The translations under genes were made by a program, and so were the position numbers. From contig NZ_JARRAG010000002.1 in NCBI RefSeq assembly GCF_029589435.1, forward strand, positions 620,001-684,000: a stretch of DNA of 64,000 nt, given 5' to 3'. Position 1 is the first letter of the stretch, and every line of letters begins with the position of its first letter. Source of the DNA: Paludisphaera mucosa (GTDB lineage Bacteria > Planctomycetota > Planctomycetia > Isosphaerales > Isosphaeraceae). The notes under the pieces were generated by a model, which did not search any database, had not been told where the DNA came from, and saw only the letters and a program-made list of their open reading frames with translations. This document shows positions 16,374 to 25,211 of this stretch, in pieces.

Positions 16374-17693
16374 ATGACCGCCGACAGCCCCGCCCGCCGA
16401 CCCGCCGACCCCGCCGTGCGCGACCTGTTCGAGGAGATGCGCCGCTGGCCGATCTTCGACCCGCACTCGCACATCGACCCCCGCCGGCCGGCGGCCCGGA
16501 ACCTCGACGAGGTCCTAGGATACCATTATTACACCGAGCTGGCCCATTCCTCCGGGATGCCCGCCGAGGCCGTCGCCCCCGAGCTGGCCCCCCGCGCCCG
16601 GTCCGAGAACCTGGCCCGCCACCTGGCGGCGATCGACAACACCGTCCAGCATTCCTGGCTGATCGAGATCGCCCGGACCTTCCACGCGTTCCCCCACGAC
16701 CGCATCGGCCCGGAGACCGTGGGCGGCCTCTACGACGCCGCCCTGCGCGACGGCGAGGCCGCCGGCGCGGCCTGGGACGAGCAGGTCTGGGAGCGAAGCA
16801 ACCTGGAGGCCGTCTTCCTGACCAACGAGTTCGACGACCCGCTCGAAGGCTGGGACGTCGACCGCTACGTCCCCTGCCTGCGGACCGACGACCTGGTGCT
16901 GAAGCTCCACGAGCCCCGGACGGTCGAGCGGCTGAAGGCGGCGACCGGCGTCGACGTCGGCGACGGGGCCGGGCTCCGCGAGGCGGTCGTCAAGCTGTTC
17001 GAACGGTTCGTCGCCCGGGGCGCCCGCGCCTGCGCGATCAGCCTGCCGCCCGATTTCGAGCCCCGGCGCGCGACGCCCCGGCGGGCGGTCACGCCGGTCC
17101 GGCGGGCGATCCGGGGGCTCGACCTCCGGCCCGACGAGCACGCCGAGATCCGCGCGACGGTCTTCTGGATGCTGGCCGAATGCTGCGCCGAGTTCCGGCT
17201 GCCGTTCGACCTCATGATCGGCCCGATCCGCAACGTCTACCCGGCGGGCGTCGCCGGCGGCCGCGACCTGTTCGACCGCCGGGTCAGCCTGTACGGATAC
17301 CGCGAGTTGTTCAACCACTTCGCCGGGGTGACGTTCCCGGTCTCGACGCTCTCGCCCGACGCCGGCGCCGAGCTGGTCGCCTATTCCTGGATCTTCCCGA
17401 ACGTCCTGCCGATGGGCCACTGGTGGTACTCGAACGTCCCGGCGTTCATCGCGGCCGACCTGGCGGCGCGGTTGCAGGCGGTGCCCAAGGTGAAGCTCCT
17501 GGGCTACTACTCCGACGCCTACAAGCTCGAATTCATCCTGCCCAAGTTCGACATGTACCGGCGGATCCTGGCCGAGACGCTCGCCGAACAGGGGATCGTC
17601 GGCCAGAGATGGTCGCCCGACCGGGCGCTCGAGGTCGCTAAACTCATCCTGGTCGACAATCCGCGACGCGTCTTCCCGCATCGGGCCCGGTGA
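16374..17693 (+). CDS. glucuronate isomerase (UxaC)-like amidohydrolase-fold protein
   Basis: 439 residues with the UxaC architecture: the metal-binding IFDPHSHID near residue 26, the LTNEFDDPLEGWD segment, and the C-terminal GHWWYSNVPAFI and LLGYYSDAYKLEF motifs. UxaC converts glucuronate or galacturonate to keto acids in uronate breakdown. No other uronate genes are adjacent, so the substrate is inferred from the family; planctomycete members are often annotated only as glucuronate isomerase-like. The ATG was chosen because the frame upstream becomes Arg/Pro-rich and runs antisense through the CoaB-like gene. Confidence 0.85.
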   Translation: MTADSPARRPADPAVRDLFEEMRRWPIFDPHSHIDPRRPAARNLDEVLGYHYYTELAHSSGMPAEAVAPELAPRARSENLARHLAAIDNTVQHSWLIEIARTFHAFPHDRIGPETVGGLYDAALRDGEAAGAAWDEQVWERSNLEAVFLTNEFDDPLEGWDVDRYVPCLRTDDLVLKLHEPRTVERLKAATGVDVGDGAGLREAVVKLFERFVARGARACAISLPPDFEPRRATPRRAVTPVRRAIRGLDLRPDEHAEIRATVFWMLAECCAEFRLPFDLMIGPIRNVYPAGVAGGRDLFDRRVSLYGYRELFNHFAGVTFPVSTLSPDAGAELVAYSWIFPNVLPMGHWWYSNVPAFIAADLAARLQAVPKVKLLGYYSDAYKLEFILPKFDMYRRILAETLAEQGIVGQRWSPDRALEVAKLILVDNPRRVFPHRAR

Positions 17694-17847
17694 TGACGCG
17701 CGGCGATTTGACCGGGGCGGGATCCGAGGGCATCCTTGAGGACGTCGGCCGCGCGCCGACCGCGTCGACAATCCGCCGGACGATTTCGGCGTACGAGACG
17801 ACCGTTCTCGTCGGCCTCCACGCCGATCGAACTTGAGGATCGACCCC

Positions 17848-19302
17848 ATGCGGCCCGCACACCCGGTGACCCGATATCCGGCGCTCCTGCTCGCCACGCT
17901 GGCGGTCGGAGCCTTCCAGCCCGCGAGGGCCCAGAACGACCCCGGCCTCTCGTCGGGGAGCGGCGTCGGGACGGGGACGGGCCGGTCGTCGGCGGTCGAG
18001 AACGCCCCCCTGCCCGGCCAGGACCCGGCGGGCCGCGGCCTGGAGGGACGGCCGCCGGGCGGCCCCCCGCCCGATTTCACGGGCACGACCGCGCCCCTGG
18101 GGCCCGGGGTGAACACCCACTTCCCCAACGACCCCTCCATCGCCCCGTACCTGATGATGGACGCCGGCGGCCCCGGCGGACCCGCCGGCAGCCTGCGCAT
18201 CACCCCCGAGATGATCGACCGGGCCAAGGCGATCTCCGAGCCCGGCGAACGGGGCCGGATCCTGCTCCAGATCGCCCGGGGCTCGATCCTCAGCAACCAG
18301 CTCACGGTCGCCCACCGGGCGATCGAAGAGGCCGCCACGGCCGCGACCGAGGAGCCGAACCAGCTCATCCACGACCAGCTCATCATCTCCATCGTCACCA
18401 CCGCCGGCCTGCTCTCCGACGCCCTGCTGCGCGAGGGCAAGCCCCAGGTCCGCCTCTTCCCCGACGAGGCCGAGGACGAGAAGCTCCAGCCGCGGATGGC
18501 GGCCGACGTCGCCATCCGGCTCGCCCGGCTCGAATGGCGGCGGTCGGCCTTCATGGCCCAGCAGACCCGCAACCCGACCTACCGCAGCGAGTACCTCGAC
18601 CGCGCCGTCGAGAACATGGCCGTCGGCAGCGCGATCATCGCCCTGGAATACGCCTCCTCGACCGCCCGCGACGAGAAGGTCAGCGACGAGCAGCGCGCCG
18701 CCTACTCCGGCCAGGCCGACGACATTTTGGAGGAGGGGGCCGACACCGCCCAGCGGATCGAGCGGCCGATCTGGCGGAACCGGGCGATGGAGCGGCTCGC
18801 CACCGCCGCCGGCGAGTCCGGCCAGTACGAGCGGGCCACCGACCTGGCCAACCGGATCAAGAACGCCGAGGCCCGCGCCCGGGCCCTGGTCCTGGTCGCC
18901 GAGTTCCAGGCCCGCAAGAGCCGCGACGACGACGCCACCCGCAGCTACAACCTCGCCGCCGAGGCCGTCGCCTCGGTCCAGCAGCGCGGCCTCCGCGGCG
19001 TCCTCGCCGGCATCCTGATCGACAGCCTCATCTCCACCGGCCGGTTCGACGACGCCCGCGCCAGCCTGGTGCTCTACCCGTCCGACGCCGAGCGGTTCGT
19101 CGCCATGGGCGCCATCGCCGAGTCGTTCGGCCTCCGCCGGATGCCCGACGAGGCCCGCTCGTGGATCGACCGCGACGTCCCGACCGAGTACCGCTCGACG
19201 CTCCTCCGCCGCCTCAACAACGGCCTGCTCCGCGGCATCTCCGAGGCCCGCTCCCGCGAATTCCAGGGGGGCCGCGACGCCGCCCCCAGCCGCATGGAGT
19301 GA
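17848..19302 (+). CDS. secreted alpha-helical repeat protein of unknown function
   Basis: 484 residues, not recognised. An N-terminal signal peptide (PALLLATLAVGAFQPARAQ) is followed by a Gly/Pro-rich stretch to about residue 95. The rest is dominated by Ala-rich helices with TPR-like periodicity (for example RPIWRNRAMERLATAAGESG), suggesting an alpha-solenoid scaffold. A TTG at 17833 is in frame, but the ATG at 17848 has TTGAGGA about 8 nt upstream and is preferred. It precedes the TolC-like gene and ends in a strong hairpin terminator. Confidence 0.75.
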   Translation: MRPAHPVTRYPALLLATLAVGAFQPARAQNDPGLSSGSGVGTGTGRSSAVENAPLPGQDPAGRGLEGRPPGGPPPDFTGTTAPLGPGVNTHFPNDPSIAPYLMMDAGGPGGPAGSLRITPEMIDRAKAISEPGERGRILLQIARGSILSNQLTVAHRAIEEAATAATEEPNQLIHDQLIISIVTTAGLLSDALLREGKPQVRLFPDEAEDEKLQPRMAADVAIRLARLEWRRSAFMAQQTRNPTYRSEYLDRAVENMAVGSAIIALEYASSTARDEKVSDEQRAAYSGQADDILEEGADTAQRIERPIWRNRAMERLATAAGESGQYERATDLANRIKNAEARARALVLVAEFQARKSRDDDATRSYNLAAEAVASVQQRGLRGVLAGILIDSLISTGRFDDARASLVLYPSDAERFVAMGAIAESFGLRRMPDEARSWIDRDVPTEYRSTLLRRLNNGLLRGISEARSREFQGGRDAAPSRME

Positions 19303-19330
19303 CGGCCCGACGGCCGTCCCCGAATCCCCC

Positions 19331-19369
19331 CGAAGGCGACGGCGTCCCCCCCGGACGCCGTCGCCTTCG
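19331..19369 (+). terminator. intrinsic terminator after the helical repeat protein
   Basis: A perfect 17-bp inverted repeat (CGAAGGCGACGGCGTCC and its complement) closes around a short C-only loop, 28 nt after the stop at 19302, and is followed by CGTTTCC. The stem is far stronger than chance; the T-tract is weak, as is common in GC-rich genomes. Confidence 0.75.
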
Positions 19370-19485
19370 CGTTTCCGGGACTTCCGCCCCAAGCGACGGC
19401 CCCCTCGCGACCGATAAGGAGAGATGAGCCGGCGCACGGACGCGCCGGGGAGCGGGCGGTCCCGAACGCCGGGGGCGGCGGATCC

Positions 19486-21030
19486 ATGAGGAGAGCGAGG
19501 ATACGCCCGCGAACACGGGCCGCGGCCCTGCTGGCGTTCCTCGCCGTGCCCGGATGCATGACGGTCGAGCATTCCAACGACCGCGCCCGCGACCTGGCCC
19601 ACGCCTCGCGCAAGGCCCGGGCGGACCGGGACGTCGTCCCGGCCTCGACGACGGAACCGGAGCCGGCCCCCGAGGCCGTCGCGATCGCGCCGAGGGCCGC
19701 TTCGGGGACGCTGGACGCCTGGATCCGGTCGGCCCTGGAGCACAACCCGACGGTCCGCGCGGCCAAGTTCAACGTGATGGCGCTCAAGCATCGGCTGCCG
19801 CAGGTCACGTCGCTCGACGACCCGGTGGCGTCGAACTCGATCTTCCCGATCCCCTCGGTCGCCCCCCAGTATTCGCTCATGGGCTATATGCCCTACTCGG
19901 CCCTGCTGGCCCAGCAGTTCCCCTGGTGCGGGACGCTCAAGCTCCGCGGCGAGGCCGCCGCCGAGGACGTGCGGGTCGCCCTCTTCGAGCTGGCCGCCGT
20001 GCAGCTCGACGTCGTCGCCGGGGTGAAGGCGGCCTATCACGACGTCCGCTTCAACGAGCGGGCGCTCGCCCTGCTGAAGGCGAACCGCAAGCTCTCGGAA
20101 GACTTCCTCGAGATCGCCGAGGTCCGCTACAAGACGGCCACCGCCTCCCAGGCCGACGTCCTCCGCGCCGAGGTGGCCGTCGCCGACGTCGACCGCGAGA
20201 TCGAGGCCGCCAACCGCGCCCTGGCCGAGGCCCGCAGCGAGCTGGCGAGGCTGCTGCACGCCGACCCCGAGACGCCCCTGGAGGCCGGGACCGAGCCGTT
20301 CGTCGAGACGATCCCCGAGCAGCTCGACCGGCTGGTGCAGCTCGCGACCGCCGGTCGGCCCGAGTTGCAGGGCCGCCTGGCCGCCGTGGCCCGCGACGGC
20401 AAGGTCGTCGAGCTGGCCCGCAAGAAGTACTACCCCGACGTCACCCTGGGCGCCATCTACCAGGACATGGAGCGCACCAACGCCGTCACGCCCGCCACCG
20501 CGATGGGGATGCCCAACGTCGGCCTCTTCGTCGGCTTCAACGTGCCGATCTACCACAAGAAGCTGCGGGCCGGCGTCCACGAGGCGGTCGCCCGCGCCAA
20601 CGCCGACGCCCAGCTCTACGAGGCCGAGCGCGACCAGGCGCACCGCGAGGTGAGGGACGCGCTCGTCTCGGCGAAGACCCAGCAGAACGTGCTCGGGCTC
20701 CTGCGCCGGGTGAATCTGCCGTCGGCCCGGCGGGTCTTCGAGCTGACCCGGTCCGAGTACCAGGCCGACAAGCCGGGCGTCGACTACCTGACGCTCCTGA
20801 CCTCCTGGCGCGAGCGGCTGCAGGTCGAGCTGCAGATCGCCCAGGTCGAGGCCGAGCTGGGCCGCAGCCTGGCCCGCCTCGAACGCGCCGTGGGATCGCG
20901 GCTCAACGAGCAGCCCCCGAGCCCCGAGCTGCTCGAATCGGCCTCGCCGACCCCCGCCCCCGCCCCCGCCCCGGAGGCGGACTCCCCTCCCCCGACGTCG
21001 ACCAGCCCGTTCCGGGAGCCCGCGCCATGA
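19486..21030 (+). CDS. TolC-family outer membrane efflux lipoprotein
   Basis: Outer-membrane channel of a type I or RND-like export system, 514 residues. The N-terminus is a lipoprotein signal with lipobox LAVPGC. Two long helical OEP repeats follow; each contains the heptad-rich YKTATASQADVLRAEV type helix and the GLFVGFNVPIY strand that marks TolC/NodT proteins. The C-terminus is a Pro/Ala/Ser tail. No membrane-fusion protein or pump gene is adjacent; instead the next gene overlaps by ATGA and encodes a small glycine-rich exported protein. Confidence 0.9.
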   Translation: MRRARIRPRTRAAALLAFLAVPGCMTVEHSNDRARDLAHASRKARADRDVVPASTTEPEPAPEAVAIAPRAASGTLDAWIRSALEHNPTVRAAKFNVMALKHRLPQVTSLDDPVASNSIFPIPSVAPQYSLMGYMPYSALLAQQFPWCGTLKLRGEAAAEDVRVALFELAAVQLDVVAGVKAAYHDVRFNERALALLKANRKLSEDFLEIAEVRYKTATASQADVLRAEVAVADVDREIEAANRALAEARSELARLLHADPETPLEAGTEPFVETIPEQLDRLVQLATAGRPELQGRLAAVARDGKVVELARKKYYPDVTLGAIYQDMERTNAVTPATAMGMPNVGLFVGFNVPIYHKKLRAGVHEAVARANADAQLYEAERDQAHREVRDALVSAKTQQNVLGLLRRVNLPSARRVFELTRSEYQADKPGVDYLTLLTSWRERLQVELQIAQVEAELGRSLARLERAVGSRLNEQPPSPELLESASPTPAPAPAPEADSPPPTSTSPFREPAP

Positions 21031-21509
21031 TCGTCGCCATGCTGCTGTTCACGGCCCGTCACCTGCGCCGGCGTTGGGCTCGGCTCGCCGCGGCGGCGCT
21101 GCTGGCGTTCCTGGCCTGGCCCGCGGCCTCCGCGCAGGCGCAGGGGGTCGAGGGCGGCTACCTCCCCTCGGGCGGCGGCGCGTTCGTCCCATTCCGGGGC
21201 GGGCCGGGCGGCGGCCTGGGCGTCATGCCTTCCGGCCCGCGGACGCCCGTCTCGTCCCCCTCCTCGTCGAGCCTCATGGGCGGCATGGCGGGCGGCGGCT
21301 CGACCCTCGGCGCCCCCAACGGCCTCACGAGCCTGCGGCCGATCGGCGGCGGCGGATCGCCCGGCATGGGCTCGGGCGGCCTCCTCGACCGCTCCTCGAA
21401 CGCCCCCAGCATGAAACCGATGCGCCGCCCGCCCGTCGGCTCCTACCCCTTCCGCATCCCCCCGAGCCTCCGCGGCGGCTCCTCGCAACGGCCGTCGATG
21501 GCGATGTGA
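21027..21509 (+). CDS. small glycine/serine-rich exported protein
   Basis: 160 residues, no family recognised. The N-terminus has a long hydrophobic signal (AALLAFLAWPAASAQA) preceded by arginines. The mature part is almost wholly Gly, Ser, Pro and Arg, with no globular segment, ending PSLRGGSSQRPSMAM. Its ATG overlaps the TolC-like stop (ATGA), so the two are translationally coupled. An accessory role at the cell surface next to the TolC channel is inference. Confidence 0.7.
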   Translation: MIVAMLLFTARHLRRRWARLAAAALLAFLAWPAASAQAQGVEGGYLPSGGGAFVPFRGGPGGGLGVMPSGPRTPVSSPSSSSLMGGMAGGGSTLGAPNGLTSLRPIGGGGSPGMGSGGLLDRSSNAPSMKPMRRPPVGSYPFRIPPSLRGGSSQRPSMAM

Positions 21510-21617
21510 CGCGGAGGACCTCGCCCGGAAGGGCGTCACATTCTAAGCACGTGGACTGAGTCGTTCTGATGATCTGGGTGGCCGGGCGCGAGCGGCCTTC
21601 GGTAGCATGCTCCTGTG

Positions 21618-22241
21618 ATGGACCCGACCACGCGGGGAGAACCTGTGCCGATCGCCACGCCCCGACCGCGCGGCCTGAAGCCGACGCTCCGGCAGTTGAT
21701 GATCGTCGTCCTCTGGGCCGCCATCGACCTCGCCGGGGTACGGTTGATGGCCGAGGCGGATGCCTTCGGCCCCCGGCGCGATGTCGGTTGCGTGGTCGCC
21801 GCGATGGCGGTCGCGGCGGTCCCCATGCCCTTGCTCGCCATCCTGATCGCGATACTTGATCGCCCCGGCCCGGTCCAGGACTGGTATCTCACCCTCAGCG
21901 CGCTCGGCTTCGCCGGGCTCCTGTGCGTCGCCCTCCTCGCCCAGGAGCCGGCCTGCTACCTGCTCACGGGCGGCTTCTCATCGTGCTCCTTCCTGCCGCT
22001 GTTCCTGGTGCCGGCCGGCCTTGGACCGATCCGGGACGTCTGGTGGCGGGTCCGTCCGGGGGTGTGCGCGAAATGCGGGCGAAGGGCGGTCATCTCCGTA
22101 CGAAAACCGGGCTCGCGGCTCGCGGAGATGACGGGTCTCGACGGCTGGTGCGCGTCCTGCGGGGCGGCCTTCGTGCGGGCGAAGATTACGGAGCCCTGGC
22201 TGGCTTCGGTCGGGCTGCGAGGACGCGAAGCAGGGCGATGA
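21618..22241 (+). CDS. membrane protein with a C-terminal zinc ribbon, unknown function
   Basis: 207 residues with four hydrophobic segments (about 25-45, 53-78, 87-108, 112-130) followed by a cytosolic tail holding two CxxC knuckles, CAKC and CASC, about 30 residues apart. That arrangement is a zinc ribbon. The N-terminal LKPTLRQLMIVVLWAAI resembles the opening of many short planctomycete membrane proteins. A GTG at 21615 directly precedes the ATG. No enzymatic motif is visible. Confidence 0.7.
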   Translation: MDPTTRGEPVPIATPRPRGLKPTLRQLMIVVLWAAIDLAGVRLMAEADAFGPRRDVGCVVAAMAVAAVPMPLLAILIAILDRPGPVQDWYLTLSALGFAGLLCVALLAQEPACYLLTGGFSSCSFLPLFLVPAGLGPIRDVWWRVRPGVCAKCGRRAVISVRKPGSRLAEMTGLDGWCASCGAAFVRAKITEPWLASVGLRGREAGR

Positions 22242-22305
22242 GCTTCGCTCATCGCGTTTGAAAGATCGGGCCGACCAAATCTTCAGATCAACCACGTCCG
22301 CGTGC

Positions 22306-23169
22306 TTAGCGATCCTGCCGGCGGTGCTCGGGGAAGTCGGCCTCGTACCGCTTTACCAGCGCCGCGACGTCCGGGCCGGTCAGGTAGAGCTTCCCACGGA
22401 TCGACTTGCGCTCGCCCGGGGCGAGGCCGCCGATGCGCAGGTCGGAGTGGAGGCAGCAGATGATGCCCTGGAACAGCTCCTGATAGGGCTCCCAGGCCGT
22501 CGCGAGGATCTGCTTCTCATCAGCGGAGAAGCAGCCGATCAGGCCGTTGGACGGCGTCAGCTCGCTCAGCGGGCGAGGATTGACGTCGGCCCTGTCGACG
22601 TGGGCGGGACGCCAGACCTGGCCGGGGGTGTACTTCGCCTTCTCGGCCCAGGGCGTCGTGGGCAGGCGCGTCGGGCGGCCGTCCAGGAAGACGAAGCACT
22701 TGGGTAGGTATTCCTCGGACTTCTGGACCGGCTCCACCCCGGTGAAGGCGTCGACCCGCACGCAGGGCTGGGCCCAGTGGGCCTGGGACGCGCGAGTCGT
22801 AGGGTTGGCGGCGACCAGGCGGAAATCGACCTCGTCGCGGCCCGCGCGGACGTCGTGATCGACGACCACGCCGTCCTCCAGGGTGCTCCGCAGGCGGATC
22901 CGCCGGCCGTCCGCGTCGGCCTCGACGAGCTTTGTGGCGTGCGGGATGACCGTCCGGTCCCAGTCGCGGTCGGTCGAGCCGGGTCGGCAGAACGCCTCCA
23001 GGTACCAGATCTTCACCGCGCCCCCGGGGAGGTCGCGGCCCCGGACGGTCAGGATCTCGTCGGCCCACGACAGCGTCAGCCCTTCGCCGGCCGAGACGGG
23101 TTCGGACTGGGCGAAGGCCATGCTGGTCCCGAAGGCCAGCAGGCACATCAAGGGGGGCAGAGATGGCAT
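22306..23169 (-). CDS. secreted protein of unknown function
   Basis: 287 residues with a signal peptide (LPPLMCLLAFGTSMAFAQ). The mature part is beta-rich and contains WYLEAFCRPGSTDRDWD, TRASQAHWAQPCVRVD, and a C-terminal LAPGERKSIRGKLYLTG strand, a layout seen in conserved planctomycete exported proteins without known function. Cysteines at several of these positions may form disulfides. It is transcribed toward the convergent zinc-ribbon membrane protein. Confidence 0.72.
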   Translation of the reverse strand: MPSLPPLMCLLAFGTSMAFAQSEPVSAGEGLTLSWADEILTVRGRDLPGGAVKIWYLEAFCRPGSTDRDWDRTVIPHATKLVEADADGRRIRLRSTLEDGVVVDHDVRAGRDEVDFRLVAANPTTRASQAHWAQPCVRVDAFTGVEPVQKSEEYLPKCFVFLDGRPTRLPTTPWAEKAKYTPGQVWRPAHVDRADVNPRPLSELTPSNGLIGCFSADEKQILATAWEPYQELFQGIICCLHSDLRIGGLAPGERKSIRGKLYLTGPDVAALVKRYEADFPEHRRQDR

Positions 23170-23700
23170 GGACGGCTCTCCGACGGCGAAGCGTCTCGGT
23201 CATCGTCATGGACCGTCCGTCGAGCCTTCGACGGGCTGGGCGCGAACACGATGATATCCGGAATTCCCGACCGGGGGCCGCCTTCTTCGAGAAAGACGGA
23301 GGAAATCGACCCCACGCCGGGCGGCGTCGGCGCTCGATCGTCGGGGTCCTCGATGAGGTCGGCGACGCTGGCGGTCCACTGGAAGGGGACTGCGGCAGCC
23401 GCGGCGGGGCGGCCCCGACGACCTCGTTGAAAGAGCTTACCTCGTGAGGATCGAAATCCGGGAAAACGTCGTCCTCGATCGACGATCGCGTCCCATCCTT
23501 TCTAGATGGCCGACGACCCCCTACAAACCCGCATGAACGACCCGGAGATCGAAAAAATGCTGCGGAAATCGACGAGCGAAGCCAAGAAATTGGGCCGAAT
23601 TTGAGACGTAAACCCTGCGAAAGCAGCATTTAGCGTCCGATGGGTCCGTTAGTCGTCCGGGGCGCACGGACCCAATTCCAACCCAATCGCGGGTCGGGCG
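23170..23700. other. intergenic stretch, 531 bases, with a duplicated gene end
   Basis: Between two minus-strand genes. Apart from the partial duplicate at 23328-23431, nothing gene-like is seen; 23440-23640 is AT-richer and probably untranslated. The sequence near 23600-23650 may hold the promoter for the gene at 22306-23169, but no clear boxes were found. Confidence 0.6.
23328..23431 (-). repeat. partial duplicate of the 3' end of the downstream lipoprotein gene
   Basis: About 104 bases nearly identical to 23703-23805, the last 35 codons of the lipoprotein gene, in the same orientation. The half nearest 23431 is identical except for one missing G; the other half has substitutions and one extra base, so the reading shifts and then returns to end in TIER like the parent. 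The surrounding 23170-23700 holds no other gene-like signal. Confidence 0.8.
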
Positions 23701-24993
23701 TCAGCGCTCGATCGTCGGGGACTCGATCAGGTCGGCGGCGCTGGCGGTCTGCTGGAAGGGGGACTGCGGCAGCCGCGGCGGGGCGGCCCCGACGACCTCG
23801 TTGAAGACGGGGAGGACCAGGGGGGCGGGCGTGGCCCGGGGCGCGGATCGTCGCGAGGCCGGGCGGGCTCCGGCGCGAGGCCGGGGCGCGGGCTCGGGGT
23901 CGTCGGCCGACTGCAGCCGGGCCCCCTGGATCTCCACCGGCGGGCCCAGGCTGACTCCGTTGCCGGCCGTGCCGCGACGCGAGATCGACGGCTCGGGCGC
24001 GGGGAGGGTCTCGCGGACGGTCGTGTCGCCGCCCGTCTCGCCCCGGGGGCGGGTGCGACTCATCTCGGCCAGGTTCATCGTCGTGGCGCCGCTGAACTCG
24101 GGCAGGACGAACAGCACGGTGCGCTGGGCCTCGGGGATCTCCTGGTTGATCTTCGGCGGGCTGGACATCGAGATGTCGAGCGTCAGGCGCTCGACCTTCC
24201 ACTCCAGCACGAGCTTGTCGGGGATGTGGCAGGTCGCCGGCGGCGGGGGGGCGTCGGCGTCGGTCGCGACGGTCGACTTCAGCGCGACGTCGGCGTAGTG
24301 CTTGATCTTGGCCTCGCCGAGCAGGGTCTTGCCGTCGCGGTCGAAGACGCGGTACTCGAGCATGCGGTTGGTCGCCTCGTCGACGACCATCTCGCGGGGG
24401 CCGGCCGACCCTTCGCCCTTGAGGGGGGGGAGCCGCAGCAGGGTCGTGCCGGGCTTGACGCCGGGCAGGATCCGCACCGCGGCCGCCTCGTCCCGGGTGA
24501 TCGGCCGCAGGCCCAGGGCGGAGACGATCCAGTCGGGCTGGTACGTGGCCGAAAGCTCGCTCTTCGGCAGGTCCTCGTAGGCGCAGCGGAAGACGTACTT
24601 GTCGTCGTTCTTGACCCAGAACCAGAACTCGTCCTGATTCGAGCCCATGTCGGCGAGGTTCACCCCCGCCGCCCGGCTCTCCAGGGTGAGCTTGAAGTCG
24701 TGGGGCCGGACCACCGCCAGGCGGCCGTAGACCGACCCGCTCTGGCCCCGGCCGCCGTCGGGGGCGGCCATCGTGACGGCGATCGACGGGTTGGCCCGGA
24801 CGGTCTGGATCCGGTTCGCGTTCTGGTTGTGCTCGCGGACGAACTCGTCGAGGTGGAACGAGAGCTTGGGCTCGGGCGTGACCACCGGGGCCGACGGCCG
24901 CTGCGAGGGCGAGACGCCGGCGGTGCGGCAGCCGGCGGCCGCCAGGCAGGCCGAGAGCGCGAGCAGCATGCGGGACGCGGCCTTGGCCTTCAT
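23701..24993 (-). CDS. lipoprotein with a LolA-like/outer-membrane sorting-like domain, unknown role
   Basis: 430 residues. The signal ends in a lipobox, SACLAAAGC. Residues 40-290 form a beta-rich domain (SVYGRLAVVRPHDFKLTL, DEFWFWVKNDDKYVFRC) that resembles the DUF4292/LolA-like lipoprotein carriers, which is inference. The C-terminal 130 residues are disordered and Pro/Arg-rich, ending LIESPTIER. The ATG at 24993 is preferred because upstream codons give no signal peptide. The last 35 codons are duplicated at 23328-23431. Confidence 0.78.
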   Translation of the reverse strand: MKAKAASRMLLALSACLAAAGCRTAGVSPSQRPSAPVVTPEPKLSFHLDEFVREHNQNANRIQTVRANPSIAVTMAAPDGGRGQSGSVYGRLAVVRPHDFKLTLESRAAGVNLADMGSNQDEFWFWVKNDDKYVFRCAYEDLPKSELSATYQPDWIVSALGLRPITRDEAAAVRILPGVKPGTTLLRLPPLKGEGSAGPREMVVDEATNRMLEYRVFDRDGKTLLGEAKIKHYADVALKSTVATDADAPPPPATCHIPDKLVLEWKVERLTLDISMSSPPKINQEIPEAQRTVLFVLPEFSGATTMNLAEMSRTRPRGETGGDTTVRETLPAPEPSISRRGTAGNGVSLGPPVEIQGARLQSADDPEPAPRPRAGARPASRRSAPRATPAPLVLPVFNEVVGAAPPRLPQSPFQQTASAADLIESPTIER

Positions 24994-25211
24994 GGGGTCC
25001 GTCTTTCCTCGACTGCCCGGGCGATCGACGAATCGGTCGGCCCGGGGCGAACAGGGAACCGGCGCGGACTTTCGAGAAGAGGTGACGTCGCGAGGGGGCC
25101 GCAACTTAACCCAGGTCCGGACCCGGTACAAGGGCGATCCGGGAGTGTGAGGCCCCTCAATCGGCGATTCCGCAACCCTCCGCTTCCCTGTTCATCGGCC
25201 GTCCGGCCCGC

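Noticed and set aside
17644..20643. 999-codon minus-strand frame
   Set aside because: Shadow of the secreted helical protein and TolC genes.
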